A stretch of 64,000 nucleotides of DNA from Sphingomonas sp. Leaf208 (GTDB lineage Bacteria > Pseudomonadota > Alphaproteobacteria > Sphingomonadales > Sphingomonadaceae), in the NCBI RefSeq assembly GCF_001421415.1, contig NZ_LMKH01000034.1, forward strand, positions 62,001 to 126,000, read 5' to 3'. The notes under the pieces were generated by a model. It was not told where the DNA came from and did no database searches. It saw nothing but the letters and a program-made list of their open reading frames with translations. Positions 8,930-17,072 of this stretch are shown here, piece after piece. Position 1 is the first letter of the stretch. Every line of letters begins with the position of its first letter. Both the position numbers and the translations under genes were made by a program.

Positions 8930-9745
8930 TTGGCCACGGGCCCGGATACACCCCAAGCTTCGACGCACGTAATCGTGTTCGCCAACGAGAAGGGCGGCAC
9001 CGGCAAGTCGACGACCGCGGTGCACGTCGCGATCGCGCTGGCCGCCAAGGGTGCGCGCGTCGCCTGTCTCGATCTGGATCATCGCCAGCGCACCGTCGGC
9101 CGCTATCTCGACAACCGCGCCGAGACGATGAAGCGCAACGGCTCGATCCTGCCGATGCCGCGCCACGCCACCTTGTCGGACCAGAGCGAGGACCAGTTCG
9201 AGGACCTGTGGCACTCGCTCAGCGAAGGCTCGGACTTCCTCGTCGTCGACACCCCCGGCCGCGACGATCCGTTCGCGCGCACCGCCGCCGCGCTGGCGAA
9301 CACACTGGTGACGCCGATGAACGACAGCTTCGTCGACTTCGACCTGATCGGCCAGGTCGATCCCGAGACGTATCAGGTTACCCGCCCGAGCTTCTATTCC
9401 GAACTGATCTGGGACGCGCGGAAGCAGCGCGCACGCGCCGACGGCACGACGATCGACTGGGTCGTGCTGCGCAACCGCCTCCAGCATATCGAGGCGCGCA
9501 ACATGCGCCGCGTGTCGGACGCGCTCGCGCAACTCGCCAAGCGCGTGGGCTTCCGGATCATCCCGGGGCTCGGCGAGCGCGTGATCTACCGCGAGATGTT
9601 CCCCGCCGGGCTGACGATGATCGATTCGAAGGCGTTCGGCAGCATGGGCCTCGCGCATGTCGCCGCGCGCCAGGAACTGCGCGAGATGATGGCCGCGTTG
9701 CAGCTGCCCGAAGTTGTTGAGCAAGCGCCGGACGTCGCTGCGTGA
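8930..9745 (+). CDS. mipZ: MipZ-type division-site ATPase
   Basis: A ParA/MinD-superfamily P-loop ATPase. The deviant Walker A motif KGGTGKST is at residues 21-28. The segments DLDHRQRTVGRYLDNR, VTPMNDSFVDFDLIG, DWVVLRNRL and the C-terminal RVIYREMFPAGLT follow the pattern of MipZ, which in Caulobacter forms polar gradients and keeps FtsZ away from the poles. The 271-aa length fits. Translation probably begins at TTG, supported by AAGGA eight bases upstream. The last codon overlaps the next gene by GTGA, tying it to a J-domain protein. Confidence 0.9.
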   Translation: MATGPDTPQASTHVIVFANEKGGTGKSTTAVHVAIALAAKGARVACLDLDHRQRTVGRYLDNRAETMKRNGSILPMPRHATLSDQSEDQFEDLWHSLSEGSDFLVVDTPGRDDPFARTAAALANTLVTPMNDSFVDFDLIGQVDPETYQVTRPSFYSELIWDARKQRARADGTTIDWVVLRNRLQHIEARNMRRVSDALAQLAKRVGFRIIPGLGERVIYREMFPAGLTMIDSKAFGSMGLAHVAARQELREMMAALQLPEVVEQAPDVAA

Positions 9746-9996
9746 AGTGGATCGTCGCCGCAGTCTTCATCTGGCTGGCCTGGCATTACCTTCGCCCCAA
9801 GCCGAAACAACGCGTGGTGACGGATGACGCGGAAGCCCGCTCGATCCTCGGCATCGACAGCAACGCAGATGCCGACGCGATCCGCAGCGCGCACCGCCGC
9901 CTGATCGCCTCGGTCCACCCCGACCGCGGCGGCTCGACCGACCTGACCCGGCGAGTGAATGCGGCGCGCGACCTGCTGCTGAAGCGAACCCGGTAA
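9742..9996 (+). CDS. Membrane-anchored J-domain protein
   Basis: An 84-residue protein with one N-terminal membrane helix (WIVAAVFIWLAWHYL) and a compact J domain carrying the HPD tripeptide at residues 59-61. J domains stimulate DnaK ATPase activity, so this would recruit DnaK to the inner membrane. The layout resembles small TIM14-like (DjlA/DUF-type) J proteins. Its GTG start overlaps the mipZ stop as GTGA, which implies translational coupling. No zinc finger or client-binding domain is present. Confidence 0.88.
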   Translation: MKWIVAAVFIWLAWHYLRPKPKQRVVTDDAEARSILGIDSNADADAIRSAHRRLIASVHPDRGGSTDLTRRVNAARDLLLKRTR

Positions 9997-10000
9997 GCCG

Positions 10001-10080
10001 TTCTCCTGCGGACGCAGGAGCACAGGGTTACGAACGCTATCGCTCTTGGCTCCTGGGCGCCCGCTTTCGCGGGGGAACCG
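10001..10080. repeat. Family D repeat
   Basis: The palindrome TTCTCCTGCGGACGCAGGAG is followed by CACAGGGTTAC, a spacer, and a facing element with GGCTCCTG and CCCGCTTTCGCGGGGGAA. It lies between the J-domain gene and the phosphomannomutase gene. The closest relative in the window is at 36764-36845; shorter, tighter members are at 26210 and 37425. Confidence 0.75.
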
Positions 10081-10107
10081 CAGTGAGATATAATCGTCGA
10101 GAGGCCC

Positions 10108-11481
10108 ATGACCCACCAGTTCGACCCAACCTCGCTCCGCGAATACGACATCCGTGGGATCGTCGGCAAAGCGCTCGGCCCCGCCGATGCCACCGCGATC
10201 GGCCGAGGCTTCGCCACCCGCATCCGCGCCGCCGGCGGCACCCGCGTGGCGGTCGGCTATGACGGCCGCAACTCCTCCCCCGAACTCGAAGCCGCGCTCG
10301 TCTCGGGCCTCGTCGCGGGCGGCGTCGACGTCGTCCGCATCGGCCTCAGTACATCGCCGATGCTCTACTACGCCGAGGCCACGCTAGAAGTGGACGGCGG
10401 CATCCAGGTAACCGGCAGCCACAATCCCCCCGAGTATAACGGCTTCAAGATGGTGCACGCGCACGCGCCATTTTTCGGCGACGACATTCGGGACCTCGCC
10501 GCGCTCGCCGCATCGGGCGCCTGGAGCGAAGGCGCGGGCGAAGTCACGGAAGCCGACGTCCTTGACGCCTATACGAGCCGACTGATGGCGGGCTATGCAG
10601 GCGGCGCGTACCGGATCGGCTGGGACACGGGGAACGGCGCCGCCGGCCCGGTGATCGAGAAACTCGTGAAGCTCCTGCCGGGTGAGCATCATATGATCTT
10701 CGCCGAAGTCGACGGCAATTTTCCCAACCATCATCCCGATCCTACCGAGGAGGCGAACCTCGCCGATCTGAAACGCCTGGTCGCGGAAAAGAACCTCGAT
10801 TTCGGACTGGCGTTCGACGGCGACGGCGATCGGATCGGTGCGGTCGACGGTTCGGGACGCGTGATCTGGGGCGATCAGATTCTGTCCATTCTGGTCGAAC
10901 CTGCGCTGCGCGAACACCCCGGCGCGCCGATCGTCGCCGACGTGAAGTCGTCGCAGGCGCTGTTCGACCGAATCACGGCGTTGGGCGGCAAGCCGGTGAT
11001 GGCCGCCACAGGCCACAGCCTGATGAAGACCGCGATGACCTGCACCGGCGCGCCGATCGGCGGTGAGTTGAGCGGTCATCTGTTCTTCGCGGGCGAATAT
11101 TACGGGTTCGACGATGCGCACTACGCGGCAGTGCGGCTGATCCGCGCGGTGCATCTGTCGGGGCGTTCGCTGACCGAGTTGCGCGATGCGATGCCGGCGC
11201 TGGTGGCGACGCCCGACCTGCGGTTTCCAGTCGAGGACGGACGGAAGTTCGCGGTGGTGGACGAGGTGATCGCGCGGTTGAAGTCGGAGGGCGCGGAGAT
11301 GAACCTGACCGATGGGGCGAGGGTGACGACCGCCGACGGGTGGTGGCTGCTGCGAGCCTCGAACACGCAGGCGATGCTGACGGTACGTGCCGAGGCGACG
11401 GACCAAGCAGCGCTCGATGCGCTGCTGGCCGAGGTAGACGCACAACTCGCGGCCAGCGGCGTTGTGAGATCGGTACCGTAA
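10108..11481 (+). CDS. Phosphomannomutase/phosphoglucomutase
   Basis: An alpha-D-phosphohexomutase that moves phosphate between C6 and C1 of mannose or glucose, feeding sugar-nucleotide and exopolysaccharide synthesis. In 457 residues all four family sites are visible: the catalytic serine in TGSHNPPEYNG (S104), the metal loop DGDGDR at 237-242, the sugar loop GGELSGH near 319-323, and the C-terminal phosphate loop around RASNTQAMLTVRAEA. The closest named relatives by look are PgmG and AlgC/ManB-type bifunctional enzymes; substrate preference cannot be read from sequence. It is preceded by a family-D repeat and followed by a family-A repeat. Confidence 0.93.
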   Translation: MTHQFDPTSLREYDIRGIVGKALGPADATAIGRGFATRIRAAGGTRVAVGYDGRNSSPELEAALVSGLVAGGVDVVRIGLSTSPMLYYAEATLEVDGGIQVTGSHNPPEYNGFKMVHAHAPFFGDDIRDLAALAASGAWSEGAGEVTEADVLDAYTSRLMAGYAGGAYRIGWDTGNGAAGPVIEKLVKLLPGEHHMIFAEVDGNFPNHHPDPTEEANLADLKRLVAEKNLDFGLAFDGDGDRIGAVDGSGRVIWGDQILSILVEPALREHPGAPIVADVKSSQALFDRITALGGKPVMAATGHSLMKTAMTCTGAPIGGELSGHLFFAGEYYGFDDAHYAAVRLIRAVHLSGRSLTELRDAMPALVATPDLRFPVEDGRKFAVVDEVIARLKSEGAEMNLTDGARVTTADGWWLLRASNTQAMLTVRAEATDQAALDALLAEVDAQLAASGVVRSVP

Positions 11482-11489
11482 CAAGGCCG

Positions 11490-11593
11490 CCACCCCGGCG
11501 GAGGCCGGGGCCCAGTTGGAAAGGTGGATGTAACGAAGTGCCGCGCTCCGTTAGCTACGTCCCCCAACTGGGCCCCGGCCTTCGCCGGGGTGG
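11490..11593. repeat. Family A paired inverted repeat
   Basis: Thirty-base arms starting CCACCCCGGCGGAGGCCGGG and ending CCTTCGCCGGGGTGG enclose about 43 bases that include GTAACG and CGTTAG. Each arm is itself a small hairpin (CCCCGGC/GCCGGGG), so two structures compete: two short hairpins or one long stem. Other copies are at 30814, 39757, 41483 and 61175. Confidence 0.9.
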
Positions 11594-11664
11594 TACTGGT
11601 GGAGGGCGCTCCCAAAATTAGACGAGCACCTCGCGGCGAGCAGTGCAGTACCGCCCCCTCCCCC

Positions 11665-11763
11665 GTCATTCCCGCGCAGGCGGGAACCCAGACTGGCTGG
11701 CCGCGCAACAGAATCGCAACCGTTCGGAGGATATGGATCCCCGCCGTCGCGGGAATGACGACG
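11665..11763. repeat. Family D variant repeat
   Basis: CGTCATTCCCGCGCAGGCGGGAA, followed by CCCAGACTGG, is mirrored about 50 bases later by GGATCCCCGCCGTCGCGGGAATGACG. The outer CGTCATTCC/GGAATGACG arms pair exactly. The GCAGGCGGGAACCCAGACTGG part is shared with the shorter family-D copies. Confidence 0.8.
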
Positions 11764-11861
11764 ACGTGGCGAGTGGCGGCAGTAGACGGACCGCAGCCAC
11801 ACATGATTGACACGCCATCCCCCCAGCCTACCGTCCCGCCACCACCCCAAGGAGTCCCCCA

Positions 11862-12311
11862 GTGGAGCGCCCAGTCGACGAATTCCGCTCCAGCACCCGC
11901 CGCTGGCTGCTCGGCAGCTTTGCCGGATGGGGCACCCTCCTCACTTGCCTCGCCGGCGTGGGCTTCGTCATCATCGGCGTCCGCTGGCTGAAAAACCGCA
12001 GCGCCAGCTACGAGATCACCGACCAGCGCCTCATCATCAAGCGCGGCATCCTGTTCAAGACGATCGACGAGATCGAGCTCTACCGGATCAAGGACGTCCG
12101 CCTCGGCTACTCCCTGCTCAACCAGATGACCGACATCGGCACGATCACTCTGACTTCGAGCGATCGCACGACCAACGGCGGCGAGTTCACCCTCCGCGAT
12201 ATCCCGATGGCACGCGACCGACGGGAGGGTCTCCGGAAACTGGTCGACCGCGCCCGCCAGCGCCGCGGCGTCCGCGAACTCGACGTGGATGACTCATACG
12301 CGCTGGATTAA
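11862..12311 (+). CDS. Membrane PH-domain protein
   Basis: A 149-residue protein with one or two N-terminal membrane segments (about residues 14-42) followed by a bacterial PH-like (bPH2/DUF304) domain. The cue is SYEITDQRLIIKRGILFK and the beta-rich segment DEIELYRIKDVRL...IGTITLTSSD. The GTG start has AAGGAG eight bases upstream. The domain probably faces the cytoplasm on the inner membrane; function is unknown for the family. The nuclease gene follows 18 bases later, so they are likely co-transcribed. Confidence 0.85.
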   Translation: MERPVDEFRSSTRRWLLGSFAGWGTLLTCLAGVGFVIIGVRWLKNRSASYEITDQRLIIKRGILFKTIDEIELYRIKDVRLGYSLLNQMTDIGTITLTSSDRTTNGGEFTLRDIPMARDRREGLRKLVDRARQRRGVRELDVDDSYALD

Positions 12312-12329
12312 GCGCGCTTTTGTCCCCAC

Positions 12330-13118
12330 ATGGCGGGCATGGCGCCCCCCTACCCCAAGCCCAAGCAGCAACCCCAGATGATCCGGGTCGTCGACCTCGA
12401 GACCACCGGCTCGGCCCCGCCCGCGCACGGCGTGTGCGAAATCGGCTGGCAGGACGTCGCGCTCGGCGAGGACGGCCGCTGGGAGATCTATGGCGAGGGC
12501 GGCAGCCTGCTCGTCAATCCCGGCCGGCTGATCCCGCCGGTGACTCAGGCGATCCACCACATCCTCGACGAGCATGTCGCCGACGCGCCATATTGGCATG
12601 ACTGTGCGCGACAGGTGCTCGACCCGTGGCCACGCCGGCTCGCACTCGCCGCGCACCGCGCCGATTTCGAGCAGAAGTTCTGCACCCCTGCGCTGACCCG
12701 CGATGCCGAATGGATCTGCACCTGGAAATGCGCGCTCAGGCTTTGGCCTGATTCGCCGAGTTTCTCAAATCAGGTGCTGCGCTATTGGCGCAAACCCCAC
12801 GGCATGGAGCACGAGCGCGGCCTGCCCGCGCATCGCGCCTTTCCCGATGCCTACGTCACCGCGTTCCACTTGCGCGACATGCTGAACGAAGCGAGCCTTG
12901 CGCAGCTGCTCGAATGGTCGCGTGATCCGGGGCTGATCCCCCGTGTCCGCTATGGCCCCGATCGCGGCAAGGAGTGGTCCGAACTCGATCATGAGACGCT
13001 GATGGCGTTCATGACCGACCGCGATTCCGACATCCGCTTCACCGCCAACCACGAGATGGACCGGCGCAGCGGCGGCGGTCTCGTCGGCAAGGCGAGCGCG
13101 CAGGACCTGCTGCTCTAA
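12330..13118 (+). CDS. ExoX-like 3'-5' exonuclease
   Basis: A DnaQ-fold exonuclease of the DEDDh class. Exo I is VVDLETTG (D22, E24), Exo II is AAHRADFEQ, and Exo III is AHRAFPDAYVT with the His and Asp in place. The block EWICTWKCALRLWP, the following SNQVLRYW and the later YGPDRGKEWSEL closely follow E. coli ExoX, a distributive single-strand exonuclease of DNA repair. The product, 262 aa, is somewhat longer than ExoX at both ends; the first ~16 residues are Pro/Lys-rich and an internal ATG (codon 17) is possible. It shares a transcript with the PH-domain gene. Confidence 0.85.
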   Translation: MAGMAPPYPKPKQQPQMIRVVDLETTGSAPPAHGVCEIGWQDVALGEDGRWEIYGEGGSLLVNPGRLIPPVTQAIHHILDEHVADAPYWHDCARQVLDPWPRRLALAAHRADFEQKFCTPALTRDAEWICTWKCALRLWPDSPSFSNQVLRYWRKPHGMEHERGLPAHRAFPDAYVTAFHLRDMLNEASLAQLLEWSRDPGLIPRVRYGPDRGKEWSELDHETLMAFMTDRDSDIRFTANHEMDRRSGGGLVGKASAQDLLL

Positions 13119-13125
13119 ATCAATA

Positions 13126-13166
13126 TCGTTACGCTGGCGGACCCGGCAGTATCGCTGGCGTAACGA
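13126..13166. terminator. Hairpin after the ExoX-like gene
   Basis: A 9-bp perfect stem TCGTTACGC/GCGTAACGA encloses a 23-base loop that contains a second copy of GCTGGCG. It starts seven bases after the nuclease stop and ends about 27 bases before the kinase gene. A terminator role is likely by place, but there is no T-run. Confidence 0.4.
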
Positions 13167-13193
13167 CATCCGCCAGCCTACACCGCCCGTCCT

Positions 13194-14699
13194 ATGGTTC
13201 GCGTACGCCTGAAACTGCCCTCTTCGGAAGGGCGAGTCGCACGTTGGCTGGTCGCGTTCATGACGCTCGGCTTCATCGCGCTAGCCGCCGCCGCGATCGC
13301 AATCGGCTGGATCACCGTCCGCAACCGCACCTATACCGCCGAGATCCTCCACACGCAGGACGTCCGCCAGGCGATCGCCACGCTCCAGATCCAGATGGAG
13401 CAATCCGAGACGGCGCGGCGCGGCTATATCCTGGCCGGCAAACCGCTGTTCGCCACCGCCTATGCCCGGAGCGCGGGCAACCTCGTCCCGTCGATCCGCA
13501 AGCTGCGCCATCTGACCCGCGACAATCCGCGGCAGGGTGCCCGCCTCGACCTGATCGAGCCGCGCTTCGTCCAGTTGCGCGCGCTCCGGACGCAATCGAT
13601 GACCTTGGTCGCCTCGGGTCGGATCGCCGAGGCGCAGCGCCGGTTCGCGGTCGACGCCAGCGTCCCCTTGATGCGTGGCATCCGCTACCGCACCCAGGCG
13701 ATGGCCGCCGACGAAGTCCGCCTGCTCGCGATCCGGACCGAGCGGCAGGAACGCACCAGCGCGCTGTTCCTCTCGGTCGCCGGGCTCGCCGCAGCGCTGC
13801 TGCTGGTCGTCGCGATCCTCGCGGTCCTGCTGATCCGCCGCTACACCGCGGACCTCGCCGCCTCGCGCGACAGCCTGCGCACCCTTAACGAGACGCTTGA
13901 GGAGCAGGTCACGGAGCGCACCGCCGATCTCAGCCGCGCGAACGAGGAAATCCAGCGCTTCGCCTATATCGTCAGCCACGATCTGCGCTCGCCGCTGGTC
14001 AACGTGATGGGCTTCACCGCCGAACTCGCGACCGCCGCGGGGCCGCTCGCCGAACTCGTCGATCGCGCCGAGGCCGAAGCGCCGCACATCCTGACCGAAG
14101 ACGCACGATTGGCGGCGCGCGAGGACCTGCCCGAGGCGATCGGCTTCATCCGCACCTCGACGCAGAAGATGGACCGGCTGATCAACGCGATCCTCAAGCT
14201 CGCGCGCGAAGGGCGGCGGACGATCGCCCCCGAGCATATCGACCCCGCGCAACTGGTCGACACGATCGTCGGCGCGATGCAGCACATCGTCGACGATCGC
14301 GGCGCCGTGGTGCGCGTCGAGCGGCCGATACCGGCCATCGTCACCGATCGCCTCGCGCTCGAACAGATCCTGTCGAACCTGATCGAGAACGCGACCAAGT
14401 ATCTGAAACCAGGCCGCCCCGGCGAGATCGTCGTGAAGGGCCATACCGAACGCGGGCGCGTGATCCTGTCGGTGGTCGACAACGGCCGCGGCATCGATCC
14501 GCGCGATCATCAGCGCGTGTTCGACCTGTTCCGCCGCTCGGGCGCGCAGGACCAGCCGGGCGAAGGCATCGGACTCGCGCATGTCCGCGCACTCGCCTAT
14601 CGTCTGGGCGGCACGATCGACGTGCAGTCGACGCTCGGCGACGGCGCGACCTTCCGGCTCAACCTGCCGACCCACATGACCATCCAGGACGCAGCATGA
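13194..14699 (+). CDS. CHASE3-type sensor histidine kinase
   Basis: A 501-residue inner-membrane kinase. One membrane helix near residues 20-45, a periplasmic all-helical CHASE3-like region (about 46-195, with the typical SETARRGYILAG), a second helix near 198-220, then a coiled coil (LEEQVTERTADLSRANEEI). The phosphorylated histidine is H262 in IVSHDLRSPL, followed by an ATPase domain with NLIENATKYL, VVDNGRGID and GEGIGLAHV. The HisKA helix hairpin carries an extra ~20-30 residues between its two halves. The stop overlaps the next gene by ATGA. The stimulus is unknown; CHASE3 is an extracellular sensing region with undefined ligands. Confidence 0.92.
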   Translation: MVRVRLKLPSSEGRVARWLVAFMTLGFIALAAAAIAIGWITVRNRTYTAEILHTQDVRQAIATLQIQMEQSETARRGYILAGKPLFATAYARSAGNLVPSIRKLRHLTRDNPRQGARLDLIEPRFVQLRALRTQSMTLVASGRIAEAQRRFAVDASVPLMRGIRYRTQAMAADEVRLLAIRTERQERTSALFLSVAGLAAALLLVVAILAVLLIRRYTADLAASRDSLRTLNETLEEQVTERTADLSRANEEIQRFAYIVSHDLRSPLVNVMGFTAELATAAGPLAELVDRAEAEAPHILTEDARLAAREDLPEAIGFIRTSTQKMDRLINAILKLAREGRRTIAPEHIDPAQLVDTIVGAMQHIVDDRGAVVRVERPIPAIVTDRLALEQILSNLIENATKYLKPGRPGEIVVKGHTERGRVILSVVDNGRGIDPRDHQRVFDLFRRSGAQDQPGEGIGLAHVRALAYRLGGTIDVQSTLGDGATFRLNLPTHMTIQDAA

Positions 14700-15136
14700 A
14701 CGATCACAAGACCGTCGGCATCGTGATGATCGAGGATGACGAGGGCCATGCCCGCCTCATCGAGAAGAACATCCGCCGCGCCGGGATCCTGAACGATATC
14801 CGTCACTTCACCGACGGCACCACCGCGCTCGACTTCCTGTTCAATGCCGCCGATGGCCCCGCGAAAAGCGGCCCGGCGATGATCCTGCTCGACTTGAACC
14901 TGCCTGATATGAGCGGCACCGACATCCTCGCGCGAATCAAGGCCGAGGGCAGCCCGCTCAAGCGCACGCCGGTCGTCGTGCTCACCACCACCGACGACAA
15001 GGTCGAGATCGAGCGCTGCTACGATCTCGGCTGCAACGTCTACATCACCAAGCCGGTGAACTATGAGAGTTTCGCGCAGGCGATCCGCCAGCTCGGGCTG
15101 TTCCTGTCGGTGATCCAGGTCCCCGAAGCCGAGTGA
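14696..15136 (+). CDS. Single-domain response regulator
   Basis: A 146-residue receiver with no output domain. The acidic pair is in MIEDDEGHAR, the phosphorylated aspartate is D66 in LLDLNLPDMSG, the conserved Thr lies in VVLTTTDD, and the Lys in ITKPVNYESF. It resembles the Rcp1-type regulators paired with membrane or phytochrome kinases. It overlaps both neighbours (ATGA upstream, GTGA downstream), so it is made together with two kinases and could carry phosphate between them. It lacks the FATGUY-type motif of SdrG-class regulators. Confidence 0.92.
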   Translation: MNDHKTVGIVMIEDDEGHARLIEKNIRRAGILNDIRHFTDGTTALDFLFNAADGPAKSGPAMILLDLNLPDMSGTDILARIKAEGSPLKRTPVVVLTTTDDKVEIERCYDLGCNVYITKPVNYESFAQAIRQLGLFLSVIQVPEAE

Positions 15137-16164
15137 GCGAAACGCGCGTCCTCTACATCGACGACGACGCCGGCATCCGGCGGCTGGCAGCGCGTGCCCT
15201 GGAACGCCGCGGCTACCGGATGACCGTCGCCGAGACGGGGGCCGAGGGTGTCGTGAAGGCCGCCGCGGAACGCTTCGACCTGATCGCGGTCGACCATTAC
15301 ATGCCCGGCATGGACGGCCTCGAGACCCTCGAAGCGCTCCGCCGCCTGCCCGATCCGCCCCCCGTCGTGTACGTCACCGGCTCCGAGGAAGGCCGCATCG
15401 CAGTCGCCGCGCTGAAGGCAGGGGCGGCCGATTACGTCGTGAAGACGGTCGGCGACGATTTCTTCGACCTGCTCGCCGCCTCGTTCGAACAGGTGCGCGC
15501 GCGTTCCCTGCTCGAGCAGGAAAAGGCGTCCGCCGAGGCCGATCTCCGCGCCAGCAACGCGCGACTCGAGGCCTTACTCGGCGAGGTCAACCACCGCGTC
15601 GCCAACTCGCTGCAACTCGTCTCGGCGATGGTCCGCCTCCAGGCGACCGCGCTGACCGACCCGTCCGCGCGTGAGGCGCTGGAAGATACGCAGCGCCGCA
15701 TCCAGGCGATCGCGCAGGTCCACCGCCGGCTCTACACTAGCAACGACGTCGAGAGCGTCGACATGCAGGAATATCTCGGCGCGTTGGTCGACGAACTCGC
15801 CGAGACCTGGTCAACCGAGGCGCTCCCCCGCGCCTTGAGCCTCGCCGCCGAGCCGATCCGCCTGCCCACCGACCGCGCGGTGTCGCTCGGCGTCATCGTC
15901 ACCGAACTCGTCACCAACGCGTGCAAATACGCCTACCCCAACAGCGGCGGCGAAGTCCGCGTCGCGCTCCGCCGGATCGACGACGACGTCTTTTTGCTCG
16001 CGGTCGAAGACGATGGCTGCGGCATCCCCGAAGACGCCGTCCCGCGCGGCACCGGTCTCGGTACGAAGCTGATCCGCGCGATGGCGCAGAGCCTGCAGTC
16101 GATCGTCGAATACGACCCGACCCACACCGGCGTCCGCGCCACCCTCCGCGCGGCGGTACGGTAG
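15133..16164 (+). CDS. Receiver-HisKA_2 kinase, PakF-like layout
   Basis: A soluble 343-residue protein with an N-terminal receiver (D54 in AVDHYMPGMDG, K104 region in YVVKTVG), a short coiled coil (residues 118-148) and a HisKA_2-type kinase with H154 in EVNHRVANSLQ. The ATPase part has VTELVTNACKYAYP and VEDDGCGIP. HisKA_2/HWE kinases in alphaproteobacteria often act on PhyR, the general-stress anti-anti-sigma factor. A receiver-kinase layout is known from PakF of Sphingomonas melonis; orthology here is inference from architecture only. The GTG start overlaps the upstream stop as GTGA. No DNA-binding output exists in the operon, so the target must be elsewhere. Confidence 0.9.
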   Translation: MSETRVLYIDDDAGIRRLAARALERRGYRMTVAETGAEGVVKAAAERFDLIAVDHYMPGMDGLETLEALRRLPDPPPVVYVTGSEEGRIAVAALKAGAADYVVKTVGDDFFDLLAASFEQVRARSLLEQEKASAEADLRASNARLEALLGEVNHRVANSLQLVSAMVRLQATALTDPSAREALEDTQRRIQAIAQVHRRLYTSNDVESVDMQEYLGALVDELAETWSTEALPRALSLAAEPIRLPTDRAVSLGVIVTELVTNACKYAYPNSGGEVRVALRRIDDDVFLLAVEDDGCGIPEDAVPRGTGLGTKLIRAMAQSLQSIVEYDPTHTGVRATLRAAVR

Positions 16165-16211
16165 GACGCGCCGGCTACAACGACGGAATGATTCGTCTGT
16201 CGAGCCCTCCA

Positions 16212-16360
16212 CCGTTCGTCCTGAGTAGCCATCGAGTAGCGGCATAGCCGCGTATCGAGAAGGCGTATCGAAGGACAGGTTGGCGAGCGGAACCGATGCT
16301 TCGATACGCGCCCTCGATACGCTTCTGCGAAGCTACTCGGTCGCTACTCAGCACGAACGG
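16212..16360. repeat. Family E paired inverted repeat
   Basis: CCGTTCGTCCTGAGTAGC at the left is mirrored by GCTACTCAGCACGAACGG at the right. Inside are facing copies of CGAGTAGC/GCTACTCG and CGTATCGA/TCGATACG. The whole ~149 bases can fold as one long imperfect stem between the convergent kinase and TetR genes. A second copy is at 61329-61478. Confidence 0.85.
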
Positions 16361-16376
16361 GGTTTTCTACGGGATT

Positions 16377-16967
16377 TCAGATCGCGCGCACCGCCGCCAG
16401 GATCATCCGCCCGGTCAACCGCGCCGTCTCATCCTCCGACAGCCGCGGCCGCGACAGGGTACGGTGGCCAAGCCCGAACATGAAGGCGAGGATCAGCTCC
16501 TCCGCGCCCTCCAGTTCATTCTCCTGCAAGTCCGGATTGGCGACGCAGGCGAGTTCGCGGATCATCCGGCGGAAATCGCGGCACAGGTCGGCGATCGTGT
16601 CCGCAACGTCGGCGTTGCGGTGCGCCTCCGCCATGATTTCGAACGACAGCGCTTCGTCGCCCTTCGACAGGGCACGCCGCGCCAGTTCGACGAACCCTTC
16701 CTCGATCGAGAACCGCTCCGATTTGACCGAGTCGTTCATCGTCTGCAGCTCGCCCATCTTGGCCGCCGCATCTTCCATTACGATCGCCTGGATCACCGCG
16801 TTCTTGCCGGTGAACAGGCGATAGATCTGGCCGACGGACACGCCCGCCGCCACCGCCAGTTCGGACATCGGGGTTTGATGAAACCCTTGTGTCGCAAACA
16901 GATGACGGGCCGACGAGACGATACGCTCCCGACTTCCCATTTCATGCTGCACTGCACTCAAAACCAT
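16377..16967 (-). CDS. TetR-family repressor of the efflux operon
   Basis: A 196-residue regulator with an N-terminal TetR helix-turn-helix (RIVSSARHLFATQGFHQTPMSELAVAAGVSVGQIYRLF, about residues 13-51) and a ligand-binding helical remainder. It is divergent from the adaptor, pump and outer-membrane genes of an RND efflux system, with a perfect 20-bp palindrome between them. The simplest reading is local repression relieved by a pump substrate, and probably autoregulation. The ligand cannot be predicted. ATGs at codons 1 and 10 are both possible starts. Confidence 0.88.
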   Translation of the reverse strand: MVLSAVQHEMGSRERIVSSARHLFATQGFHQTPMSELAVAAGVSVGQIYRLFTGKNAVIQAIVMEDAAAKMGELQTMNDSVKSERFSIEEGFVELARRALSKGDEALSFEIMAEAHRNADVADTIADLCRDFRRMIRELACVANPDLQENELEGAEELILAFMFGLGHRTLSRPRLSEDETARLTGRMILAAVRAI

Positions 16968-17025
16968 GTTCCCGACGCGTTTTTAGGTTGACCGGCCGCT
17001 CGCACAATCCTAGCGGGCAAGCAAG

Positions 17026-17045
17026 CGGAATGAACGTTCATTCCG
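17026..17045. promoter_or_regulatory. Perfect 20-bp palindrome, probable TetR operator
   Basis: CGGAATGAACGTTCATTCCG is an exact 20-base inverted repeat with no spacer. It lies 59 bases from the repressor start and 27 bases before the adaptor ATG. It is the type of site bound by TetR-family dimers. Its place makes a GTG at 17046 an unlikely start for the adaptor. Confidence 0.8.
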
Positions 17046-17072
17046 GTGAACCTAATCTGCACGGACGTCGGG

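Larger units (their letters stand above)
11482..11861. other. Repeat-filled intergenic gap
   Basis: This 380-base gap holds two different inverted-repeat elements (families A and D, listed separately), about 70 bases between them, and about 100 bases of leader before the PH-domain gene. No reading frame here has coding character. Confidence 0.8.

Noticed and set aside
11665..11763. Possible insertion-sequence end or attachment site (GTCATTCC...GGAATGAC)
   Set aside because: There is no transposase or target duplication; it matches the local family-D repeats.
13281..14675. 464-codon minus-strand frame opposite the CHASE3 kinase
   Set aside because: Antisense shadow of a clear kinase gene; composition typical of reverse-strand translation at high GC.
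17046..17072. GTG start for the efflux adaptor
   Set aside because: It abuts the operator palindrome and lacks a ribosome site; ATGs at 17073 or 17082 lead directly into the lipoprotein signal.
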